From Leifsonia sp. Root112D2 (lineage in GTDB: Bacteria; Actinomycetota; Actinomycetes; Actinomycetales; Microbacteriaceae), in assembly GCF_001424905.1 (NCBI RefSeq), contig NZ_LMCU01000002.1, forward strand, positions 310,001-374,000: DNA of 64,000 nt. The letters run 5' to 3'. The notes below the pieces were generated by a model that was not told the DNA's origin, ran no database searches, and saw only the letters and a list, made by a program, of their open reading frames with translations. Within the stretch, counting starts at the first letter, position 1. Each line of letters starts with the position of its first letter. Shown here one piece after another: positions 17,682 through 25,035 of the stretch. The translations under genes were made by a program, and so were the position numbers.

Positions 17682-18077
17682 ATGCCAGAGACAATCACTG
17701 CGCGCTTCGAGGTGAACGGCTGGGACCCGGTTGAATTGCCCGGCCTCGGCGATGACTGGGTGGGTGCGGTCACCATGCGCAAGGCATACACCGAAGGGCT
17801 CATCGGCGAGAGCGTGGCACATTTCGTGTCGTCAGGCGACGAGGCGAGCCGCGGTTATCTGGCGGCCGAGCGCATCACCGGGCGCCTGGAGGACGGCCGA
17901 AGCGGGTCCTTCACGGTGCACCACGGCGCGCTACAGCATCCGAGCGACGATTCTGCTTTCGGCTACATCATTGCCGGAACGGGCACGGGCGATTTCGCCG
18001 CCTTCGCCGGGCAGGCGCGCATCGTGCACGACGACCGCGGGCCATACTTCGTCTTCACGCTCACCACCGCTGGTTGA
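17682..18077 (+). CDS. DUF3224-domain protein
   Basis: A 131-residue beta-rich protein of the DUF3224 type. Typical features are the N-terminal TITARFEVNGWDP, an internal KAYTEGLIGESVAHFVS strand pair, GSFTVHHGAL, GTGTGDFAAFAGQARIVHD and a final YFVFTLTT strand, suggesting a lipocalin-like or allene-oxide-cyclase-like barrel. There is no signal peptide. The last codons (Thr-Ala-Gly, stop) fall inside the left arm of a palindromic repeat, so the repeat supplies the stop codon. Function of the family is unknown. Confidence 0.88.
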   Translation: MPETITARFEVNGWDPVELPGLGDDWVGAVTMRKAYTEGLIGESVAHFVSSGDEASRGYLAAERITGRLEDGRSGSFTVHHGALQHPSDDSAFGYIIAGTGTGDFAAFAGQARIVHDDRGPYFVFTLTTAG

Positions 18078-18165
18078 GGAGCGAGGAACGAGCGTCTCGA
18101 AACCTGCGCGCGCGGCCATGGTTTCGAGACGAGGCCTCCTTCGTCGACCTCTCCTCAACCAGCGG
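18067..18165. repeat. Nested palindromic intergenic repeat (GGTTGAG / CGTCTCGAAACC type)
   Basis: Outer arms of 15 bp are a perfect match (18067-18081 and 18151-18165, reading CCGCTGGTTGAGGAG and its complement). Inner arms of 12 bp, CGTCTCGAAACC at 18093-18104 and its complement at 18120-18131, are also perfect. It sits between two convergent genes, overlaps the DUF3224 stop codon and ends three bases before the poxB stop, so it could end transcription in both directions. Related fragments occur at 32436-32531 and 42462-42477. Such elements are, from memory, dispersed in Microbacteriaceae genomes. Confidence 0.85.
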
Positions 18166-18168
18166 CGA

Positions 18169-19926
18169 CTACGGGCGCGGAATGTTGCGCACGTTCGTCT
18201 TGGCGAGCTTGACGGCCTCGCCCACGCCGCCGTTCATCACGACCTTGGACATGGCGAGCGCGAAGCCGCGTAGCTGCTCCCCGGTGATGGTGGGCGGCAG
18301 CGAAAGCGCAAGCGGATCCGTCACGAGATCGACGAGGGCCGGCCCGTCGTGCGCAAATGCCGCCTCGAGCGCGGTCTTGATCTCGGTAGGCTTCTCCACC
18401 CGCTGACCGAAGATTCCGAGCGCATTCGCGACGGCCGCGTAGTCCACCATCGGCACATCCACACCGAAGTCGGGGAAGCCGTCGACGAGCATCTCCACCT
18501 TGACCAGGCCGAGCGTGGAGTTGTTGAACACCACGATCTTCACCGGCAGCTTGTAAGCGGCGACCGTAACGAGCTCGCCCATGAGCATCGACAACCCTCC
18601 GTCGCCCGAGACCGAGATCACCTGGCGCCCGCGGTGGCTGAGCTGCGCGCCCACCGCCTGCGGCAGCGCATTGGCCATGGACCCGTGCAGAAATGAGCCG
18701 ATCAGCCTGCGGCGGCCATTGGGGTTGATGTACCGGGCCGTCCACACATTGCACATACCCGTGTCCGCCGTAAAGATCGCGTCATCGGCGGCGACGTCGT
18801 CGAGGAGCGACGCGGCGAACTCCGGATGGATAGGGGTCTTCTTCTCGACATTCTTCGCGTAAGCCCCCACCACGCTTCCGAGCAGCTTCTGATGACGCTT
18901 GAGCGTCTTGTCGAGAAACTTGCGATCCTTCTTGCGCTGCACGAGCGGCGTCAGAGCGGCGATGGTCGGTCCGACACCCCCGTGCACCGGGATGTGCACG
19001 CTCGCGCGCCTTCCGAGATTCTCGGGCCGTTCGTCGATCTGCGCCACAATCACGCTGCCGTCGTTCGGCAGAAACTGGGTGTACGGAAAATCGGTCCCGA
19101 GCAGAATCAGCAGATCGGCGTCGTGGATGCCGTCGTGCGCCGCCCCATAACCGAGCAGGCCGGTCATGCCCACGTCGAAGGGGTTGTCGTACTGTATCCA
19201 CTCCTTGCCACGCAGCGTGTGCCCCACCGGCGCCGCGAGAAGATCGGCGAATGCGACAACCTCGTCGTGCAGGCCCTCCACGCCGGCGCCCGCAAAGATC
19301 GCGACGCGCTTCGCTTTGTTGAGCGCATCCGCCAGCCCGCGCACATCCGCCTCATCGGGCACCAGGGATGGCGCACTCGGGATGACGAGCGCGGGGGCCT
19401 CGCCCACGGCGTCGAGTTCGGCGATGTCTCCGGGAAGCGAGATCACGGCGACACCGCCGAGGCCGATGGCGTGCCGCAGGGCCGAGTTGACGACTCGCGG
19501 CGACTGCTCGGCCGTCGAGATCAGCTCGCAGTAGTTGGAGCATTCGACGAAGAGTCGATCCGGGTGGGTCTCCTGAAAGTATTCGCTGCCGATCTGCGCA
19601 CTGGGAATGTGGCTGGCGATCGCCAGCACCTTCGCGCCGGAGCGGTGGGCGTCGTAGAGCCCGTTGATGAGGTGCAGGTTGCCGGGGCCGCAGCTGCCCG
19701 CGCATACCGCCAGCTCGCCCGTGAGCTGAGCCTCGGCGCCGGCGGCGAATGCCGCAGCCTCCTCGTTGCGCACGTGCACCCAGTCGATGCCGCCCTTCGC
19801 CGATCCCCCCGTTCGCCGCACCGAATCCACCACCGGGTTCAGGCTGTCGCCCACGATGCCGTAGATGCGGTGAACGCCCGCCTGAATGAGTTGCTGCACG
19901 AGTTGGTCGGCGACTGTTGTTCCCAT
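18169..19926 (-). CDS. poxB: Pyruvate dehydrogenase (quinone) / pyruvate oxidase
   Basis: A 585-residue thiamine-diphosphate, FAD enzyme that decarboxylates pyruvate to acetate and passes electrons to quinone at the membrane face. Similarity to the E. coli PoxB sequence as I remember it is strong throughout: GIVGDSLNPVVDSV near the N-terminus, EEAAAFAAGAEAQLTGE with the catalytic glutamate, AGSCGPGNLHLINGLYDAHRS, HALRGKE-like TLRGKEWIQYDNPFDVGMTGLLGY, and the thiamine motif GDGG in SVSGDGGLSMLMGEL. The ATG at 19926 is chosen because longer readings run over the divergent phosphoesterase start. No strong ribosome site is visible. It is expected to act as an overflow or stationary-phase route. 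Confidence 0.93.
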   Translation of the reverse strand: MGTTVADQLVQQLIQAGVHRIYGIVGDSLNPVVDSVRRTGGSAKGGIDWVHVRNEEAAAFAAGAEAQLTGELAVCAGSCGPGNLHLINGLYDAHRSGAKVLAIASHIPSAQIGSEYFQETHPDRLFVECSNYCELISTAEQSPRVVNSALRHAIGLGGVAVISLPGDIAELDAVGEAPALVIPSAPSLVPDEADVRGLADALNKAKRVAIFAGAGVEGLHDEVVAFADLLAAPVGHTLRGKEWIQYDNPFDVGMTGLLGYGAAHDGIHDADLLILLGTDFPYTQFLPNDGSVIVAQIDERPENLGRRASVHIPVHGGVGPTIAALTPLVQRKKDRKFLDKTLKRHQKLLGSVVGAYAKNVEKKTPIHPEFAASLLDDVAADDAIFTADTGMCNVWTARYINPNGRRRLIGSFLHGSMANALPQAVGAQLSHRGRQVISVSGDGGLSMLMGELVTVAAYKLPVKIVVFNNSTLGLVKVEMLVDGFPDFGVDVPMVDYAAVANALGIFGQRVEKPTEIKTALEAAFAHDGPALVDLVTDPLALSLPPTITGEQLRGFALAMSKVVMNGGVGEAVKLAKTNVRNIPRP

Positions 19927-20055
19927 AAGGCCATTCAACCCGGCCCCGATGCTTTCGGGAAGCAAGGCCGACTCGATCCGCAAAACCGTGGGCAAAGTTC
20001 CAACGCGCCGCGCGCAGTTCAGCTCTCGGCCATCCGCTGCTGCTGTGATGGGGGC

Positions 20056-21045
20056 ATGAGCAGCCCGGAACCGGCGCACCGGGTCGCGGAGTATCCGCGA
20101 CCGAATCACTTTCTCCTGCACCTGAGCGATACGCATCTGCTCGCCGCCGACGGCCTACTGTACGACAGCGTGAACGCCGAGAGCCACCTGCGACGCCTCT
20201 TCGACGAGCTGGAGGCCTCATACGCCCGCCCCGAGGCAATAGTGCTCACCGGCGATCTTGCTGACAAGGGCGAGCCGGACGCCTACCGAAAGCTGCGCTC
20301 CATCGTGGAGCCCGCCGCGGCCCGCATGGGCGCCGAGGTGATCTGGGTGATGGGCAACCACGACGACCGCGGCGCCTTTCGGGAGAGCCTGTTGGGCCAG
20401 CTGCGCTCCGCCGCCCCCATCGATCGGGTGCACGACGTGAACGGTCTGCGCGTCATAGCCCTCGACTCAAGCGTGCCCGGCCACCACTACGGCGAGGTCA
20501 CCAGTGCCCAGCTCGACTGGCTCGCCGAGGAACTGGCCATTCCCGCCCCGCACGGCACGATCCTCGCCATGCACCACCCTCCGGTTCCCAGCGTTCTGCA
20601 GCTCGCGGTCTCCGTGGAGCTGCGCCATCAGGCGTCGTTGGCGGAGGTGCTGGAGGGCTCCGATGTGCGCGGCATCATCGCCGGGCATCTGCACTACTCG
20701 ACGAATGCGACGTTCGCCGGCATTCCCGTCTCCGTCGCATCCGCCACCTGCTACACCCAGGATCTGAACGTGCCCGTCGGCGGAACCAGGGGCCGCGACG
20801 GTGCCCAGTCGTTCAATCTCGTGCACGTCTACGAGAACACCGTGTTGCATTCGGTCGTTCCCGTCGGGCAGTTCCCGTCGCTGTCGTATGTCAGCGCTGA
20901 GGAGAGCGCACGCCTGCTGAGCGAAGACGGCGTGATCATTCCGGATGCGACGCCTCACGACCCCCTGCACGAGGAACCATTGACGCTTCAGTCGCCGGCG
21001 TTCTCAGCGAGTACGTTCTCCCACGGCGCCGGAATCGCAAAGTAG
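20056..21045 (+). CDS. Calcineurin-like metallophosphoesterase, CpdA-like
   Basis: A 329-residue two-metal phosphoesterase. All five family motifs are visible in order: SDTHLL, GDLADKGEP, GNHDDRG, MHHPPVP and AGHLHYSTN. The nearest functional family is the class III cyclic-nucleotide phosphodiesterases (CpdA, and the mycobacterial Rv0805 group), so a cAMP-hydrolysing role is possible but not proven. GGGGGC lies just before the ATG. The last 58 bases overlap the convergent Stealth gene. A C-terminal tail after about residue 270 is extra compared with CpdA. Confidence 0.9.
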   Translation: MSSPEPAHRVAEYPRPNHFLLHLSDTHLLAADGLLYDSVNAESHLRRLFDELEASYARPEAIVLTGDLADKGEPDAYRKLRSIVEPAAARMGAEVIWVMGNHDDRGAFRESLLGQLRSAAPIDRVHDVNGLRVIALDSSVPGHHYGEVTSAQLDWLAEELAIPAPHGTILAMHHPPVPSVLQLAVSVELRHQASLAEVLEGSDVRGIIAGHLHYSTNATFAGIPVSVASATCYTQDLNVPVGGTRGRDGAQSFNLVHVYENTVLHSVVPVGQFPSLSYVSAEESARLLSEDGVIIPDATPHDPLHEEPLTLQSPAFSASTFSHGAGIAK

Positions 21046-22622
21046 CGAGACAGAAAGCCCTGTACCAGCTCGGCACGTTCGGCCGCGGGCACCTCGGGAA
21101 AACTGCCGTCGTTGAGACAGAAGAAGTCGGTGGCGCGTCGCTTGAGCATGCCCGGCAGCGCGGCCAGACCCGCCCTGGACGTGGTGTCGACGTAGCCGAC
21201 CCGCGCGGCCTGCTGATGCACCGCCCGCCCGGTCATGAGCGCGTAGTAGTGGTACAGCGAATTGGTGACCGAGATGTTGTCGGAGGCGCGAAAGGTGCTC
21301 GCCTGAGTGCGAGCGAATTCGTCCGGGAATTCCTGCTCCATCTGAAGCAGCACGCTCTTGCGCAGCGGTGTCGCCGCATGCTCGAGGTGTCGGGTGATCA
21401 CCGTGCCGAAGCGCTCGCGCAGCAGTCGACGATTGACTCGCGCTGAGTTCTCGAAGCCGCTGCGCGTCGGGTCGCTCTCCCCCATACCGATGCGGATGCC
21501 CGCCTCAATGAACTTCGTCACCCCACCGGAGGAGAAGAACATTCCCGGTTGCACCGGCCGACCGAAGAACATGTCGTCATTGGAATAGATGAAGTGTTCG
21601 CTGAGTCCCGGAATGTGCTGAAGCTGGCTCTCGACGGCCTGCGAGTTGTGGGTGGGCAACGCATCCGGATTCGAGAAGAACTCCTCGCTGCGCACGATCG
21701 TGACGCTCGGATGCTCGGCCAGCCACTCCGGTCGGCGCGAGTCCGTGACGATGAAGATTCGACGCACCCATGGAGCGAAGAGATAGATCGAGCGCAGAGC
21801 GTACTTGAGTTCATCGATCTGCCGGTAACGCGCGTCAGCGTCATCTCCCTCGCCGACCGTCTGCCCCTTCATGCGCTCGGCCCAACGGCGCTGGAACTCC
21901 GGATCGCTGCCGTCGACCCAGGAGAACACCATGTCGATGTCGAAGAGCACATCGGAGGCGTGCGGGTCGAACATGCCCCGCAGGGTATCCCAGCGCACGC
22001 CATAGAGCTCCACCGTGGCGGGGGCCGCTTCCGTGCGGGGCAGCATGCGCCTGGTCAATGAGTTCTCGACGCCGCAGTCGATCAGGTCATCGCCGAAGGT
22101 CCAAAGCTGCAGTTCGACGCCCATCGACGAACCGTAACTGAGACCGCCGAACGGCTCGAGGCGCGGTCGATAGAGACGGAACAGCCGGGCCTTGCGGCTG
22201 GAGGAGAGCGAACCGTCGGCCAGCAGCACAGGCGGTTTCTTGGCATCCGCCCGTTTGGCGTACATCGGTTCGTCCGCGCAGGCTTCGGCGAGCGCGCGCT
22301 CGATGCGGGCGCGCAGGGCGGCGTCGACGGCGATGACCGGGCGTTCGTCATTGCCGCGCACGAGATAGAAGTGGAGGCCGGCGGAACGCAGCACGTCGGC
22401 GACGAAGAGCAGATCATCGACCATCGCCTGGTGCGGGGTGAGGCGTCGATTGACGAGATGCGCGACGCCCTTGCGCACGAGCACATCAGAGCGACCATGG
22501 GTCTGTGGCCACGAGCGTGGGGCCGGATCGACACCCGTCTGAGCACCGAATTCTTCGCCGGGTTCCAGCGGCTCGAGCGACGGCTCGAGCGCCACGTTGA
22601 ACGTCGCACTGCTTCCTGCCAT
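20988..22622 (-). CDS. Stealth-family sugar-phosphate transferase
   Basis: A 544-residue cytoplasmic protein of the Stealth family, which moves hexose-1-phosphate units onto surface polysaccharides in other bacteria. Conserved region 1 is IDMVFSWVDGSD (residues 229-240), region 2 is DELKYALRSIYLFAPWVRRIFIVTD (270-294, written here only as a landmark), region 3 includes YSNDDMFFGRPV (346-357), and region 4 is the C-terminal TDFFCLNDG. The N-terminal 220 residues resemble those of other actinobacterial members. A GAGGGGAG ribosome site precedes the ATG. No capsule genes are nearby, so the acceptor polymer is unknown. Its 3' end overlaps the phosphoesterase gene by 58 bases. Confidence 0.9.
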   Translation of the reverse strand: MAGSSATFNVALEPSLEPLEPGEEFGAQTGVDPAPRSWPQTHGRSDVLVRKGVAHLVNRRLTPHQAMVDDLLFVADVLRSAGLHFYLVRGNDERPVIAVDAALRARIERALAEACADEPMYAKRADAKKPPVLLADGSLSSSRKARLFRLYRPRLEPFGGLSYGSSMGVELQLWTFGDDLIDCGVENSLTRRMLPRTEAAPATVELYGVRWDTLRGMFDPHASDVLFDIDMVFSWVDGSDPEFQRRWAERMKGQTVGEGDDADARYRQIDELKYALRSIYLFAPWVRRIFIVTDSRRPEWLAEHPSVTIVRSEEFFSNPDALPTHNSQAVESQLQHIPGLSEHFIYSNDDMFFGRPVQPGMFFSSGGVTKFIEAGIRIGMGESDPTRSGFENSARVNRRLLRERFGTVITRHLEHAATPLRKSVLLQMEQEFPDEFARTQASTFRASDNISVTNSLYHYYALMTGRAVHQQAARVGYVDTTSRAGLAALPGMLKRRATDFFCLNDGSFPEVPAAERAELVQGFLSRYFAIPAPWENVLAENAGD

Positions 22623-22704
22623 GTGACTCCCCTCAGATGATTCTGCCGATCCTCTGCCTACCGTAACCCGACTTTCGATGGATGCCCGCCGCGGGTGTGC
22701 TGGC

Positions 22705-22710
22705 TAGGCT
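22705..22710 (+). promoter_or_regulatory. Leaderless -10 box of the two-component operon
   Basis: TAGGCT seven bases before the ATG at 22718. It supports that start rather than an in-frame codon at 22682. Confidence 0.5.
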
Positions 22711-22717
22711 GACCACG

Positions 22718-23953
22718 ATGAACCATTCCGCTCTCACCCCCGTCTTCACGGCGATGCGCGTGGGCCTGCACGTGCTTGTCATCGGGCTCACGCTGTTCGT
22801 GCTGCTGCGCGCATCCATCGCCGTCGCCGAGACGGGTGCATGGTCGAAGCCGGGCGCGATCATCGCGCTGGGGTGCCTGTTTCTGGTGACGTACGCGGTG
22901 GGCGGCCCGGCGCTGCGTCAGTCGCGCAGGCGCGCGCCACGCTGGCTCTGGCTGACCGCGCTCGGCATCGAATGGCTCGGGATGGCCTGCCTCACCCCGG
23001 ATGCCGCGTTCCTCGTCTTCCCGCTGTTCTTCCTGTTCCTGCATCTCATAGCCTGGCCGTGGAATGTGCTCGCTGTCGCCGTTTCCACAGCCGGCGCGAT
23101 AGTGCTGCTCGCGCTGCACACCGGCTGGAGCATCGGCGGAGTGCTCGGTCCGGTGATCGGGGCGGCCGTCTCCGTCGTCATCGGTCTCGGATACGCGGCG
23201 CTGTTCCGCGAGGCACACGAACGTGAGGCGCTCATCGCAGATCTCATCGCCACCCGCACGCAGCTCGCCGCCACCGAACGCGAGGCCGGCATCCTCGCCG
23301 AGCGTGCCCGGCTCGCACGCGAGATTCACGACACCGTCGCGCAGGGCCTTTCGAGCATCCAGCTGCTGCTGCATGCCGTCGAGCGGGCGGATGCGACGCA
23401 TCCGGCCATCGAGCACGTGCGTCTCGCGCGCGAGACGGCGGCGACCAACCTTGCCGAGACCCGACGCTTCATCCGCGAGCTCACCCCACCCGCGCTTCAG
23501 GAGCAGAGCATCGAGGGCGCGCTGCAGCGCCTGGCGGCAACGACGGCACAGGCATCTGGCCTGAGCGTGAACCTGCGGGTGAGCGGCGACTCCGTGACCC
23601 TGCCGATGACCGTCGAGACCGCGCTGCTGCGGGTGGCACAGGGCTCGCTCGCCAATGTCGTGCAACACGCGGAGGCGAGTCAGGCCGAACTCACCCTGAG
23701 CTACATGGTCGACGCGGTGAGCCTCGACATCGTCGATGACGGGCGTGGATTCACCCCGCGAACCGCCGGGCATACACGGGGCGAGCACCAGGAATCGTTC
23801 GGGCTCGAGGCGATGCGAGGCCGGGTGGCCCAGCTCGGCGGGGCTGCCGTCGTAGAGTCGAGCCCGGGCAACGGCACGGCCGTCGCCGTCTCGTTCCCGC
23901 TCGCGGCCGCCCCCGCAGCGCCGCAGACCATACCAGAAGGGGGAACGTCATGA
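22718..23953 (+). CDS. Two-component sensor histidine kinase, NarL/DesK-type
   Basis: A 411-residue membrane kinase. The first 165 residues hold about five or six hydrophobic helices with little periplasmic loop, so the stimulus is probably membrane-borne. A HisKA_3 dimerisation domain follows with the phospho-acceptor His204 in LAREIHDTVAQGLSSIQLLLHAVE. The ATPase domain has LLRVAQGSLANVVQHAEAS (N box), DIVDDGRGF (G1) and GLEAMRGRVAQLGG (G2). The start at 22718 is fixed by a TAGGCT promoter box. The stop overlaps the response regulator start by ATGA, so the pair is cotranscribed and coupled. The signal and target genes are unknown; DesK-like kinases often report envelope stress. Confidence 0.92.
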   Translation: MNHSALTPVFTAMRVGLHVLVIGLTLFVLLRASIAVAETGAWSKPGAIIALGCLFLVTYAVGGPALRQSRRRAPRWLWLTALGIEWLGMACLTPDAAFLVFPLFFLFLHLIAWPWNVLAVAVSTAGAIVLLALHTGWSIGGVLGPVIGAAVSVVIGLGYAALFREAHEREALIADLIATRTQLAATEREAGILAERARLAREIHDTVAQGLSSIQLLLHAVERADATHPAIEHVRLARETAATNLAETRRFIRELTPPALQEQSIEGALQRLAATTAQASGLSVNLRVSGDSVTLPMTVETALLRVAQGSLANVVQHAEASQAELTLSYMVDAVSLDIVDDGRGFTPRTAGHTRGEHQESFGLEAMRGRVAQLGGAAVVESSPGNGTAVAVSFPLAAAPAAPQTIPEGGTS

Positions 23954-24573
23954 TTCGCCTTCTGCTCGCCGACGATCATCCGGTGGTGCGCGCCGGGCTG
24001 CGCGCACTCTTCAGCATGGAGGACGGGCTCGAGGTGATCGGCGAGGCTGCGAGCGCGCAGGAATCGGTCGAACTCACGGCCCGGCTGCGGCCCGACGTCG
24101 TGCTCATGGACCTGCAGTTCGGCGGAGGCATGCACGGTGCCGAGGCAACCCGCATGATCCGAGCGGCCGACGATGCCCCTCGCGTACTCATCCTCACCAA
24201 CTACGACACGGATGCCGACATCCTCGGCGCCGTCGAGGCCGGCGCCAGCGGATATCTGCTGAAGGATGCCCCACCCGCCGAGCTCATCGCGGCAGTGCGC
24301 GCGGCCGCGGCCGGCGAGAGCGCCCTGGCGCCGTCGATCGCGACACGCCTCGATGACCGCGGCCGCTCCCCGGAGACCACACTGAGCCGCCGCGAGACCG
24401 AGGTGCTCGGGCTCGTCGCATCCGGTCATTCGAACAGGGACATCGGCCGCGAGCTCTTCCTGAGCGAGGCGACGGTGAAGTCGCATCTCGTGCACATCTT
24501 CACCAAGCTTGGCGTGACCTCCCGCACGCTCGCGGTGGCGAAGGCGCGCGAACTGGGCCTCATCCGCAGCTGA
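23950..24573 (+). CDS. LuxR/NarL-family response regulator
   Basis: A 207-residue two-domain regulator, partner of the kinase just upstream. The receiver domain has the acidic pair Asp8-Asp9, the phosphorylation site Asp54 in VVLMDLQF, Thr in LILTNYDTD, and Lys in GYLLKDAPP. The DNA-binding domain is a LuxR helix-turn-helix, LSRRETEVLGLVASGHSNRDIGRELFLSEATVKSHL, with a normal C-terminal helix. The ATG start lies within the kinase stop (ATGA). The gene ends five bases from the convergent PLD-N gene. Its regulon cannot be read from this window; no clear inverted repeat upstream of the operon suggests autoregulation. Confidence 0.95.
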   Translation: MIRLLLADDHPVVRAGLRALFSMEDGLEVIGEAASAQESVELTARLRPDVVLMDLQFGGGMHGAEATRMIRAADDAPRVLILTNYDTDADILGAVEAGASGYLLKDAPPAELIAAVRAAAAGESALAPSIATRLDDRGRSPETTLSRRETEVLGLVASGHSNRDIGRELFLSEATVKSHLVHIFTKLGVTSRTLAVAKARELGLIRS

Positions 24574-24577
24574 GCAC

Positions 24578-24958
24578 CTATTCGGCGCTCTTGCGGCGCT
24601 TCTCCAGTTCGGCCTCGAGACGCCGGATGCGATCCTGCTGCGTGTGGAACTCGATCTCGCGTTCCAGCGCAGCCAGCTCCTCCTCCGTGGTTCGCGGGTG
24701 CGAAACGCGAGTCTCGTGCCGCGGAACAACCGCCGGCTCGCTGCGGCGCGGGTCGCCGAACCCGCCCCGATCGACGGGCGCACTGTATTCACGGCCGATG
24801 GTGAACCACAGGATGCTGCCGATAAGTGGCAGGAACACCACGAGCAGAATCCACACCACCTTCGGCAGGTACCGTATCTGCCCGTCCTGCCTCGTGATGA
24901 TGTCGATCAGGGCGCCGACGATGACCAGGAGGAATACGACGGAGAGCAACGCGTACAT
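24578..24958 (-). CDS. PLDc_N-domain membrane protein
   Basis: A 126-residue protein with two N-terminal membrane helices. The region up to WFTIGREY matches the N-terminal domain found before phospholipase D/cardiolipin synthase catalytic units, especially VWILLVVFLPLIGSILWFTIGRE. No catalytic HKD motif is present. The second half is a charged coiled-coil-like tail (TTEEELAALEREIEFHTQQDRIRRLEAELEKRRKS is the core of it). Stand-alone proteins of this kind are common in actinobacteria and have no established role. A TAGACT box seven bases before the ATG suggests leaderless expression. Confidence 0.85.
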   Translation of the reverse strand: MYALLSVVFLLVIVGALIDIITRQDGQIRYLPKVVWILLVVFLPLIGSILWFTIGREYSAPVDRGGFGDPRRSEPAVVPRHETRVSHPRTTEEELAALEREIEFHTQQDRIRRLEAELEKRRKSAE

Positions 24959-24965
24959 GCGCCAC

Positions 24966-24971
24966 AGTCTA
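24966..24971 (-). promoter_or_regulatory. Leaderless -10 box of the PLDc_N gene
   Basis: TAGACT on the minus strand, seven bases before the ATG. Confidence 0.5.
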
Positions 24972-25035
24972 TTGAGTTGTGCGATAGGGATCGCACCCCG
25001 ACGAGCTCAGTGGCCGAATCCGAAGCCGGGCAGGC

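Noticed and set aside
22658..23788. Minus-strand frame of 376 codons opposite the sensor kinase
   Set aside because: Shadow frame; the plus strand has complete kinase motifs and a promoter box.
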